The notes under the pieces are model-generated. The model did no database searches. It had not been told where the DNA came from and worked only from the letters and a program-made list of their open reading frames with translations. This document shows, piece after piece, positions 1 through 5,966 of a stretch of DNA of 5,966 nucleotides; position 1 is the stretch's first letter; each line of letters starts with the position of its first letter. Source of the DNA: SIG622 sp045596605 (lineage in GTDB: Bacteria > Bacillota > Clostridia > Oscillospirales > CAG-382); the NCBI GenBank assembly GCA_045596605.1, contig JAZOCR010000092.1, forward strand, positions 1 through 5,966, read 5' to 3'. The translations under genes were made by a program, and so were the position numbers.

Positions 1-766
1 CGAGGTTTGTCTTAGCGCAGGCAGAGGGGAATGCAGCAGAGATATACTTGATTTCGCCATTGGGGATCTCAACTCCGAGAATGAGCATATGCTCTGCGAA
101 CCAGCCTTCGTGCTTGCCGAGGTAGGAAGCAATTCTGAGAGCGAAGCACTTCTTACCGAGAAGTACGTTTCCGCCGTAACCTGAGTTAACGGACCAAATT
201 GTGTTGTCCTCGGGGAAGTGAACGATGTATCTGTTTTCTTCGTCGAGCTGTGCTCTTGCGTGAAGTCCCTTTATAAAGTCGCCGTCTTCGCCGATAGCTT
301 CAAGTACGTTTGTACCTACTCTTGTCATAATGAGCATGTTGAGTACAACGTAGATTGAGTCTGTAAGCTCAATGCCGTACTTTGCAAAGTCAGAGCCTAC
401 TACGCCCATTGAATAAGGGATAACGTACATTGTTCTGCCCTTCATTGAACCCTTGTAAAGCTTTGAAAGCTTTTCGTAGCATTCTGCGGGAGCCATCCAG
501 TTGTTGGAAGCACCTGCGTCTTCCTTCTTGGAGGTACAGATGAAGGTTCTGCCTTCAACACGTGCAACGTCGTTTACTGCCGTTCTGTGAAGATAGCAGT
601 TAGGAAGCTTCTCCTGGTTGAGCTTTATCATCTCGCCGGTTGAGCATGCTTCTGCACGAAGCTGTTCTGCCTGAGCCTCTGTTCCGTCAATCCAAACTAT
701 TTTGTCGGGATTTGTCATAGCGGCCATTTCATCAATCCATGTAAGGATTTTCTTGTTGTTGGTCAT
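1..766 (-). CDS. pckG: Phosphoenolpyruvate carboxykinase (GTP), N-terminal part, cut by window edge
   Basis: This enzyme interconverts oxaloacetate + GTP with PEP + CO2 + GDP in the cytosol, linking the C4-acid and glycolytic pools. In fermentative anaerobes it may run in the CO2-fixing direction (inference). I read 255 codons from ATG at 766; the family is about 600 residues, so roughly 42% is present. Visible landmarks match animal GTP-PEPCK with exact spacing: R69 in RVEGRT (rat R87), Y197-G198-G199 in SGYGGN (Y235-G237), K205/K206 in GKKCFALR (K243/K244, metal ligand region), H226 in AEHMLILG (H264, metal ligand), and the loop FPSACAKTN at 246-254 with S248, mobile-loop C250, K252 and T253. 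The P-loop glycine (rat G289) is Ala here (A251). The start is supported by AAGGA at 781-777, ten bases upstream. The gene is divergent from the histidine kinase. The C-terminal half, including the Asp metal ligand, lies outside the window. The identification is firm. Confidence 0.96.
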   Translation of the reverse strand, partial: MTNNKKILTWIDEMAAMTNPDKIVWIDGTEAQAEQLRAEACSTGEMIKLNQEKLPNCYLHRTAVNDVARVEGRTFICTSKKEDAGASNNWMAPAECYEKLSKLYKGSMKGRTMYVIPYSMGVVGSDFAKYGIELTDSIYVVLNMLIMTRVGTNVLEAIGEDGDFIKGLHARAQLDEENRYIVHFPEDNTIWSVNSGYGGNVLLGKKCFALRIASYLGKHEGWFAEHMLILGVEIPNGEIKYISAAFPSACAKTNL

Positions 767-832
767 GATATGGTCTTCCTTTCATAAATTATATACACTT
801 GATAGGTGTGGATTAAATCAAAATCCTAAACC

Positions 833-861
833 ATTATAAGTATAACCTAAATTTTTGAATA
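833..861 (-). promoter_or_regulatory. Possible pckG promoter
   Basis: On the minus strand a perfect TATAAT lies at 838-833. A weak -35 match, TATTCA at 861-856, sits 17 bases upstream. Transcription would start near 826 and leave a leader of about 60 bases. That leader contains a small inverted repeat, ACAC (795-798) and GTGT (806-809), a possible operator. The region is very AT-rich and has other TATAAT matches on the minus strand (867-862, 878-873, 793-788) with poorer -35 partners, so the exact promoter is uncertain. Confidence 0.3.
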
Positions 862-929
862 ATTATACTATTATTATAAAACTATTTTTGCACCGGCGAG
901 GATTTATTACTCCTACAGTATATCTTTGG

Positions 930-959
930 GGTAAAAAATTCACAAAAATTGATATTACC
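930..959. promoter_or_regulatory. Imperfect inverted repeat just upstream of the kinase promoter
   Basis: GGTAA at 930-934 is mirrored by TTACC at 955-959, and an inner AATT/AATT pair sits between the arms. The repeat ends two bases before the -35 box at 962. That is where an activator or repressor of the rightward operon could bind. The arms are short and the surroundings AT-rich, so chance is a real alternative. Confidence 0.2.
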
Positions 960-961
960 TA

Positions 962-990
962 TTGACTGCGGGCGTAGTTTATAGTAAAAT
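962..990 (+). promoter_or_regulatory. Sigma-A type promoter for the histidine kinase and possibly the downstream genes
   Basis: The -35 box TTGACT (962-967) and -10 box TAAAAT (985-990) are separated by exactly 17 bases, each with five of six consensus bases. Transcription would start near 997, giving a leader of about 27 bases. A strong ribosome binding site, AAGGAG, follows at 1011-1016, seven bases before the ATG at 1024. No comparable promoter was seen before mreB or the helicase, so this may drive all three genes. Confidence 0.72.
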
Positions 991-1023
991 ATACTGTAAC
1001 GAATTTTTGAAAGGAGATAAAGT

Positions 1024-2526
1024 ATGGAAAGAAAAAACACCGCTTCCCGTCTTGAAAAGCTTAATCTTCTGGGCAGTATACGTGCAAAATACATTCTAAC
1101 CTTTGCCTTACTTATATCCATCGGCTTCGTTCTCCTTTCTCTTATCGTCAGCTCTCTTATCACAAACTACACCATTGAGTCAAAGCAGCTTGCTATGGAC
1201 GATTCGGCGCAGATAGTTTACTCAACGATTAAAACCGTTACAAACACTACCGGCAAAAGCTACGTTGAAGCAATACGCTACTACGACGACTATTTTTCCG
1301 GAGTTCTGGGAAATCTTGCGACAATGAACGAAACCGTGATTATTCTCACGGACGAGAACGGAGAAATCATTTCCCATTCGGAAACCGCAACAAGAACGAG
1401 AATCCTGCTTGAAAACATTCCTAAAAATGAATTTTCACAGATGCTGTCCGGCAGTACTTCCACAAAGCACAGCAGTCTTTCGGGGCTGTACGGCGAACGG
1501 CACATAAATTACAGCTATCCCGTACTAAGTGATACCGGCATGCTTGAAGGTCTTATTCTTATAAGCACTCCGATAGCGGGAGTTCAGTCCTTCCTTTCCG
1601 AGCTTATAAAAACGATGGTTATTTCCTTTTTGTGGATTACTCTTGCGGCGGTGGTCGTTTCGATTTTCATAAGTGAAAGAATCACGTCTCCTCTTAAGGA
1701 GCTTGAAAAGGCGGCAAAGAGCTATTCTCACGGAAACTTTGACGTACAGGTTGCTGAGACCGGTGTGGACAACGAGGTTGCCGCTCTTGCGGGAGCGTTC
1801 AATGAGATGTCCAAGGTTATAAAGGAAAATGAGATGCAAAGGCGGAGCTTCCTGGGTAGCGTTTCCCACGATATGAGAACTCCGATGACCAGCATTGCCG
1901 GTTTTGTTGACGGTATTCTTGACGGCACTATTCCACCGGAAAAGCAGGAATATTATCTCAAAATAGTGTCTGCGGAAACCCACAGGCTTTCAAGGCTTGT
2001 AAATTCCTTGCTTGATATCACCCGCATACAGTCGGGGGAGCGCAAGTTTAATATGGCGGAATTTGACCTTTGTGAGCTTCTGCGTCTTGTGCTTATATCC
2101 ATGGAAGCGCAGATTGAAGCAAAAAATCTTGAAATAGAATTTGACCCATGTGCTGACAAATGCACCGTATTTGCTGACAGCGACGGAATTCACCAGGTTG
2201 CGTATAATATCATACACAACGCAATAAAATTTACAGATGACGGTGGCAAAATAAAAATCTCCATTGACAAATACGAGGGTAAAAAATATCTCGTAACAAT
2301 ATACAACACCGGCAAGGGCATGAAAAAGGAAGAGCTTCCCTACGTCTTTGACAGATTTTACAAGGCTGACCCCTCAAGAGGTCTTGACAAGAGCGGTGCG
2401 GGACTTGGGCTTTTCATAGTAAAAACCATACTTGGTTCTCACGGTCAGAAAATCTGGGTGGAATCAGAAGAAGGCAAATACTGTGCTTTCAAGTTCACTC
2501 TTCCCACAAAGCCACAGAACCACTGA
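1024..2526 (+). CDS. Two-pass membrane sensor histidine kinase (HAMP-HisKA-HATPase)
   Basis: A 500-residue HisKA-type sensor kinase that should autophosphorylate on His and pass the phosphate to a response regulator. A short basic N-terminus precedes membrane helix 1 (about 24-46). An extracytoplasmic domain of about 150 residues follows (47-195); its VIILTDENGEIISHSE stretch (105-120) suggests a Cache/PAS-like sensor fold. Helix 2 is about 196-216 and HAMP about 217-268. HisKA carries phospho-acceptor H282 in SHDMRTP. The ATPase domain (about 388-493) has N395/N399 in the N box, NTGKG (428-432) as G1 box, FDRFYK (442-447) as F box and GAGLGLF (458-464) as G2 box. The usual G1 Asp is Asn (N428), which I recall as frequent in Clostridia kinases of this type. 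The start is set by AAGGAG at 1011-1016. No response regulator gene is adjacent, so partner and signal are unknown. No cytoplasmic PAS domain is seen, which argues against WalK. Confidence 0.95.
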   Translation: MERKNTASRLEKLNLLGSIRAKYILTFALLISIGFVLLSLIVSSLITNYTIESKQLAMDDSAQIVYSTIKTVTNTTGKSYVEAIRYYDDYFSGVLGNLATMNETVIILTDENGEIISHSETATRTRILLENIPKNEFSQMLSGSTSTKHSSLSGLYGERHINYSYPVLSDTGMLEGLILISTPIAGVQSFLSELIKTMVISFLWITLAAVVVSIFISERITSPLKELEKAAKSYSHGNFDVQVAETGVDNEVAALAGAFNEMSKVIKENEMQRRSFLGSVSHDMRTPMTSIAGFVDGILDGTIPPEKQEYYLKIVSAETHRLSRLVNSLLDITRIQSGERKFNMAEFDLCELLRLVLISMEAQIEAKNLEIEFDPCADKCTVFADSDGIHQVAYNIIHNAIKFTDDGGKIKISIDKYEGKKYLVTIYNTGKGMKKEELPYVFDRFYKADPSRGLDKSGAGLGLFIVKTILGSHGQKIWVESEEGKYCAFKFTLPTKPQNH

Positions 2527-2584
2527 TTATCTCATATTTCACAGCTATACCCGGACAAGTTTTTGAAGGAAGGATACATGCAAG

Positions 2585-3610
2585 ATGATACACGATATTG
2601 GAATTGATTTAGGTACGTCCTCGGTCCTTGTATACGTAAAGGGCAAGGGTGTCGTAATTGAAGAGCCCTCGGTCGTTGTCGTTGACAAGAACACAAGCAA
2701 GGTTATATCCGTCGGCAAGGAGGCGGCAAAGATGCTTGGCAGAACTCCTGCCGGTCTTATTGCAATTCACCCCATGCGTGACGGCGTTATTGACCATTAC
2801 GATATGACGCTTCAGATGCTTAAATATTTTATAAAGAAAGCTATCGGCAACACCTTTTTCAAGCCCCGTATTATAATATGCGTTCCCAGCGGTGTTACCG
2901 AGGTTGAGGAGCGTGCGGTATGTCAGGCGGCTTACAGAGCCGGTGCAAAAAAGGTGCATCTTATTGAAGAGCCGGTTGCGGCAGCTATCGGTGCCGGACT
3001 TGACATATCAAAGCCTGTTGGAAATATGGTTATTGACATCGGCGGCGGAACTACTGATATTGCAGTTATATCACTTGGTGACGTTGTAAGCTCCGAGTCC
3101 ATAAAAATTGCCGGAAACAGACTAGATGCGGCGATAGTCAAATACATAAGAAGAAAGCACAGTATGCTTATCGGTGACACTACCGCCGAGGAGCTTAAAA
3201 TAAAAATCGGAACTGCCTGGCCCTTTTCGGAGGTGCAGTCCTGCGAGGTGAAGGGAAGATGTCTTATTGAAGGTCTTCCTAAAAAGGTTACCGTCACCAC
3301 AAAGGAGCTTATCGAGGCTATGGACGAGCCTCTTACACAGATTGTTGACGCTGTGTGCAGAGTAATTGAAACAACGCCGCCGGAGCTTGTAGGTGATATT
3401 TCCACCGGTGGCATAGTTCTTACCGGCGGAGGAAGCAAGCTTCGTGGCATTGACAAGCTTATTGAAAAGGCAACCGGCATAAAAACCCATATTCCCGAAA
3501 ATCCGACCACCTGCGTTTGTGTCGGAACGGGACGTTCTCTTGACAACATTGCTCTGCTTCCGGAGGGTGTACTGAACATTTCCAGAAGTAAATTTCTAAG
3601 TAAGCAATAA
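2585..3610 (+). CDS. mreB: MreB-family bacterial actin (MreB/Mbl-like rod shape protein)
   Basis: A full-length (341 residues) actin-like ATPase that should polymerise on the inner membrane face and guide lateral cell-wall synthesis. Motifs in order: phosphate-1 DIGIDLGTSS (4-13); PMRDGVI (63-69); IEEPVAAAIG (127-136), holding the catalytic Glu region; phosphate-2 DIGGGTTDIAVISLG (151-165); adenosine motif GGIVLTGGGSKLRG (275-288). F91-F92 in NTFFKPR aligns with L93-F94 of Thermotoga maritima MreB, the membrane-inserting loop, so direct membrane binding is likely. The start ATG follows AAGGA (2570-2574) by ten bases; an earlier ATG at 2578 is out of frame and soon meets a stop. The gene begins 58 bases after the kinase stop with no terminator seen between. 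No mreC, mreD or minCD genes lie beside it, unlike the classical mre operon, so this may be a second paralog (MreB versus Mbl cannot be settled here). Cysteines at 310 and 312 sit in the C-terminal PTTCVCVGTG segment. Confidence 0.93.
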   Translation: MIHDIGIDLGTSSVLVYVKGKGVVIEEPSVVVVDKNTSKVISVGKEAAKMLGRTPAGLIAIHPMRDGVIDHYDMTLQMLKYFIKKAIGNTFFKPRIIICVPSGVTEVEERAVCQAAYRAGAKKVHLIEEPVAAAIGAGLDISKPVGNMVIDIGGGTTDIAVISLGDVVSSESIKIAGNRLDAAIVKYIRRKHSMLIGDTTAEELKIKIGTAWPFSEVQSCEVKGRCLIEGLPKKVTVTTKELIEAMDEPLTQIVDAVCRVIETTPPELVGDISTGGIVLTGGGSKLRGIDKLIEKATGIKTHIPENPTTCVCVGTGRSLDNIALLPEGVLNISRSKFLSKQ

Positions 3611-3623
3611 TTTACAAAAGAGT

Positions 3624-3653
3624 CGGGATAACTGCAAAGCTGCGGTTATCCCG
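3624..3653 (+). terminator. Strong hairpin after mreB, possible weak terminator or attenuator
   Basis: CGGGATAAC (3624-3632) pairs with GTTATCCCG (3645-3653). The stem continues through a T-G wobble and GCA/TGC to an AAGC loop (3637-3640), giving 13 pairs in all. Only GTTTCAC follows, so the U-rich tail of a classic intrinsic terminator is nearly missing. It begins 13 bases after the mreB stop. It may partly terminate, protect the upstream mRNA 3' end, or mark a processing site between mreB and the helicase. Confidence 0.5.
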
Positions 3654-3654
3654 G

Positions 3655-3682
3655 TTTCACGCAATTTCACTGTGAAAGGAGG
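3655..3682 (+). promoter_or_regulatory. TTTCAC/GTGAAA inverted repeats overlapping the helicase ribosome binding site
   Basis: TTTCAC occurs twice, at 3655-3660 and 3665-3670, ten bases apart. Both are complementary to GTGAAA at 3672-3677. The AAA of that arm is part of the ribosome binding site AAAGGAGG (3675-3682), five bases before the ATG at 3688. In RNA the nearer copy can pair only partly (four pairs with a five-base loop); the farther copy can form all six. Such pairing could modulate translation, or the DNA palindrome could bind a protein. The effect is speculative; the repeats are plain in the sequence. Confidence 0.3.
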
Positions 3683-3687
3683 TATTT

Positions 3688-5811
3688 ATGACCTTTGAGC
3701 AGTACAAGAGCAAATACGGTTTAACGAGTCTTACGGCACAGCAGGAGCTTGCCTTGCAAAGGGCAGAGGGCAAAACGCTTCTTCTGGCAGTACCCGGCAG
3801 TGGAAAAACCACTGTAACAATTGCAAGGCTTGGGTATATGATAAAGTGTCTTGGTATACCTCCCGGGCAGCTTCTCTGTCTTACCTACAGCGTTGCCTCC
3901 TGCCGTGATATGCGGGAGCGGTACGTCTCGGTTTTCGGGAGCGAAAATGCGCCGGAATTTCGAACGATAAACGGTATTTGCGCAGTTATAATAAGGTACT
4001 ACGAAAAAGTGCGCAAGACACGTGCCTTCCCTCTTATGGAAAACGAGGGTGAGGGTGCGCAGATAATAAGAAATCTGTATATCAAATTGCGGGAAAGCTT
4101 CCCCACCCCAAATGAAATACAGGAGCTGAAATCAAAGATAACTTATGCGAGAAATATGCTTCTGAGCGAGGAAGAAATCGAAGGTCTTTCCGGTGCACCG
4201 AAGGGCTTTTCGGAAATTTTCCGTGCCTTTCGGGAGTTTAAGAAAGCACAGCGCATAATGGATTACGATGACCAGCTTGAATACGCATATATAATTCTTA
4301 GAAAATATCCTGAGATACTTGAGTATTTCAGTGATAAATTTCAATATATAAGCGTTGACGAGGCACAGGACACTTCGAAAATACAGCACGAAATAATCCG
4401 GCTTTTATCCACAAAACACGGAAATATTTTTATGGTTGGCGATGAGGACCAGAGCATTTACGGCTTTCGTGCTGCTTTCCCTCAGGCGCTATTGGACTTT
4501 GACAAAACATATCCCGATGCATCGGTTCTTTTTCTTGAGAAAAATTTCAGGAGCACGGGAAAAATAATATCGTCGGCCGGAAAGGTCATTTCAAACAACA
4601 TACAGCGAAGAATTAAGAATATGACCACCGACAACGTACAGGGACAGGAAATAGAGATAACCACGCTTTGTGACTACACAGAGCAGGCAAGGTTTCTGTG
4701 TCGCATCTGCAAAGATGCCGAAGGCTCTGATAAGACCACTGCCATTCTTTACAGGAACAACGACAGTGCACTTCCGCTTATTGACCTTTTGTCACGAGAA
4801 AAAGTCGCCTACAAATGCCGTGAAAACGATGCTTTATTCTTTACGTCATTTGGTGTTTCGGATATGCTTGCAATGCTGGAGTTTTGCGAGAACACCGAAA
4901 ACGCAGAGCTTTTCACAAGGCTTTGTCCAAGGCTCGGTCTTGGGCTTTCGGCATCGGCAGGAAAAAGCATTGTGAGCCGTGCTGCAAGGCATGGAAGCGG
5001 ACTTCTCTCGGAGCTTTGCGAAGAGGTCTACGGCAACAAGGGGCGTGAGAGGAAGGCTTTTGAATTATGTACTGCAATAAAAAATCTATCGGGAAAGAGT
5101 GCGTACTTTGCCATAACAAAGCTTTACAATGACACCTGCTTTGGAAGGTTTCTTGACAAGAGATGCAGTGATGCATCAAAGCTCCCTGTGCTTATAGCAC
5201 TTGCAAGAGAATACGGCAGTATCAGGGATTTTCTAAAGGGTATGGAGGAGCTTTGTAAAAACGTACAATCGCACGAAAACCCAAGTGGGAACTGTGTTGT
5301 TCTTTCAACGGTACATTCAAGCAAGGGGCTTGAATATGATAGGGTGATAATTATTGATGCAAGAGATGGAATTTTTCCGTGTACTTCTACTTCCGAGTAT
5401 CTTACGGACAATGAAAAGGCGGCTCTTGAGGAGGAGCGGCGACTTTTCTACGTTGCAATCACAAGGGCAAAAACCGAGCTGCAGATTATACACTGTGAAA
5501 AGCTATTTGGTGTGCCGCAGAAGAAGGGGTTGTTTCTGCGGGAGGTGACAGGTGAAGCTCCCAAGAAACGGGCAGGTACGCTTCATGCTGTGCCAAAGCC
5601 TTCAGCAAAAATTCTCAAAAAATCAACCTCACCCGACCTTTCCCTCTACACTAAAGGAACAGGCATTATACACGTTAAATACGGTGAGGGGGAAATAATG
5701 TCTGTGGAAAAAGGTGAAGCAACTATTGTTTTTACAGAAACAGGTCTTGTAAATCGATTTAAGCTTGACGTATGTGTAAAGCGGAAATTTATTCGGCTTA
5801 AAGAGAATTAA
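3688..5811 (+). CDS. UvrD/PcrA-like superfamily 1A DNA helicase
   Basis: A complete 707-residue ATP-dependent 3'-5' DNA helicase of the UvrD/Rep/PcrA family, acting in repair or in clearing stalled replication. Motifs: Q motif LTAQQ (15-19); Walker A AVPGSGKTT (34-42, K40/T41); divergent motif Ia LCLTYSVASCRDMRER (63-78); MDYDDQL (191-197); Walker B VDEAQD (223-228); motif III VGDEDQSIYGFRAA (250-263); motif IV LEKNFRST (283-290); motif V STVHSSKGLEYDRV (540-553); motif VI EEERRLFYVAITRAK (581-595). A basic linker (about 625-650) leads to a small C-terminal domain with IIHVKYGEGEIMSVE (660-674), like the Tudor-like tail of PcrA. Spacing between motifs matches PcrA, so subdomains 1B and 2B appear present. 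The start follows AAAGGAGG by five bases. The gene is not next to ligA, the frequent neighbour of pcrA, and motif Ia differs from the usual TNKAAREM pattern, so it may be a paralog and I give no symbol. No nuclease or iron-sulfur domain is seen. Confidence 0.94.
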   Translation: MTFEQYKSKYGLTSLTAQQELALQRAEGKTLLLAVPGSGKTTVTIARLGYMIKCLGIPPGQLLCLTYSVASCRDMRERYVSVFGSENAPEFRTINGICAVIIRYYEKVRKTRAFPLMENEGEGAQIIRNLYIKLRESFPTPNEIQELKSKITYARNMLLSEEEIEGLSGAPKGFSEIFRAFREFKKAQRIMDYDDQLEYAYIILRKYPEILEYFSDKFQYISVDEAQDTSKIQHEIIRLLSTKHGNIFMVGDEDQSIYGFRAAFPQALLDFDKTYPDASVLFLEKNFRSTGKIISSAGKVISNNIQRRIKNMTTDNVQGQEIEITTLCDYTEQARFLCRICKDAEGSDKTTAILYRNNDSALPLIDLLSREKVAYKCRENDALFFTSFGVSDMLAMLEFCENTENAELFTRLCPRLGLGLSASAGKSIVSRAARHGSGLLSELCEEVYGNKGRERKAFELCTAIKNLSGKSAYFAITKLYNDTCFGRFLDKRCSDASKLPVLIALAREYGSIRDFLKGMEELCKNVQSHENPSGNCVVLSTVHSSKGLEYDRVIIIDARDGIFPCTSTSEYLTDNEKAALEEERRLFYVAITRAKTELQIIHCEKLFGVPQKKGLFLREVTGEAPKKRAGTLHAVPKPSAKILKKSTSPDLSLYTKGTGIIHVKYGEGEIMSVEKGEATIVFTETGLVNRFKLDVCVKRKFIRLKEN

Positions 5812-5814
5812 TTG

Positions 5815-5893
5815 TTTTACGAGAGCCCGACACAGCCGGCAAGTCGGCAGGTCGGGGAGCTATGTACTTTTTCTTCTCAAAAAAAGTAATATC
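5815..5893. repeat. Structured repeat, copy 1 of 2 in tandem
   Basis: This is a 79-base unit starting at TTTTACG, four bases after the helicase stop. Its GC-rich core forms a two-tier hairpin. The outer stem is CCCGAC (5826-5831) with GTCGGG (5851-5856). The inner stem is GCCG (5835-5838) with CGGC (5845-5848), plus a G-T wobble and a CAAG loop. A second, AT-rich hairpin follows: TACTTTTT (5865-5872) with AAAAAGTA (5881-5888). The GC-rich core contrasts sharply with its flanks. It resembles a REP-like extragenic element; an untranslated RNA or terminator cannot be excluded. Confidence 0.75.
5826..5872 (+). terminator. Possible helicase terminator inside repeat copy 1
   Basis: The GC-rich hairpin at 5826-5856 is the first strong stem after the helicase stop. 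A T5 run at 5868-5872 follows, but 11 bases downstream of the stem, farther than in a standard intrinsic terminator. It may end the transcript inefficiently; no better candidate lies before the window edge. Confidence 0.28.
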
Positions 5894-5966
5894 TTTTACG
5901 AAAGTCCGACACAGCCGGCAGGTCGGTAGGTCGGGGGATGTTACTTTTTGTCACGAGTAACAAAAA
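5894..5966. repeat. Structured repeat, copy 2 of 2, running to the window edge
   Basis: This unit follows copy 1 directly and matches about 39 of its first 43 bases. The GC hairpin is rebuilt: TCCGAC (5905-5910) with GTCGGG (5930-5935), and GCCG (5914-5917) with CGGT (5924-5927). The two stem changes relative to copy 1 turn a C-G and a G-C pair into G-U wobbles; the other two changes are in the loop and outside the stems. An AT-rich second hairpin also recurs: TTTTTGT (5945-5951) with ACAAAAA (5960-5966), cut by the window end. Further copies may lie to the right. Confidence 0.72.

Noticed and set aside
882..1163. A 93-codon reading frame on the minus strand across the kinase promoter and gene start.
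   Set aside because: It overlaps a good plus-strand promoter and the strongly supported kinase start, and its product has no recognisable motif.
1525..1983. A 152-codon reading frame antisense to the kinase.
   Set aside because: It lies fully opposite the HAMP and HisKA coding region and shows no domain or convincing start.
2523..2551. A possible promoter before mreB (CTGATT, 17 bases, TATACC).
   Set aside because: The -35 box matches poorly and it overlaps the kinase stop codon; too weak to annotate.
2932..3579. A 215-codon reading frame antisense to mreB.
   Set aside because: It mirrors a conserved MreB coding region; the product is Ser/Pro/Thr-rich low-complexity sequence, as expected from the complement of this codon usage.
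5815..5966. The tandem repeats as a CRISPR array.
   Set aside because: The units abut with related sequence throughout and have no unique spacers of even length; only two copies are visible and no cas gene is present.
1..5966. tRNA, rRNA, defence system, prophage or insertion-sequence genes.
   Set aside because: No cloverleaf, rRNA-like stretch, transposase, integrase or known defence domain was recognised; the helicase stands alone without a nuclease or other defence partner in the window.

Overview
The window looks like chromosomal DNA from a Gram-positive anaerobe of the class Clostridia, most likely near the Ruminococcaceae/Oscillospiraceae. This rests on strong AGGAGG-type ribosome binding sites, moderate GC content, a GTP-type PEP carboxykinase, and a histidine kinase and UvrD-like helicase of the style common in gut Firmicutes. 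The assignment is a judgement from sequence style, not a search. Nothing points to a prophage, plasmid or classical insertion sequence.

Layout, left to right. (1) Positions 1-766, minus strand: the N-terminal 255 residues of GTP-dependent phosphoenolpyruvate carboxykinase (pckG), cut by the window edge inside its P-loop. (2) Positions 767-1023: a 257-base divergent promoter region. It holds a good sigma-A promoter for the rightward genes (TTGACT, 17 bases, TAAAAT) and an AT-rich, less certain promoter for pckG. (3) Positions 1024-2526, plus: a two-pass membrane sensor histidine kinase with no response regulator beside it. (4) Positions 2585-3610, plus: an MreB-family bacterial actin. (5) Positions 3611-3687: a short spacer with a 13-bp hairpin, followed by small TTTCAC/GTGAAA repeats that overlap the next ribosome binding site. 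(6) Positions 3688-5811, plus: a 707-residue UvrD/PcrA-like superfamily 1 DNA helicase with all core motifs. (7) Positions 5812-5966: noncoding, with two tandem copies of a structured repeat of about 79 bases.

The kinase, mreB and helicase genes lie head to tail with gaps of 58 and 77 bases, so they may share transcription from the promoter at 962-990. The spacer hairpin could reduce read-through into the helicase. A shared function is not evident. The kinase and the MreB protein could both serve the cell envelope, but the helicase is a DNA maintenance protein. The genes themselves are ordinary. The least explained part of the window is the tandem structured repeat at the right edge, where every stem substitution between the copies preserves pairing.
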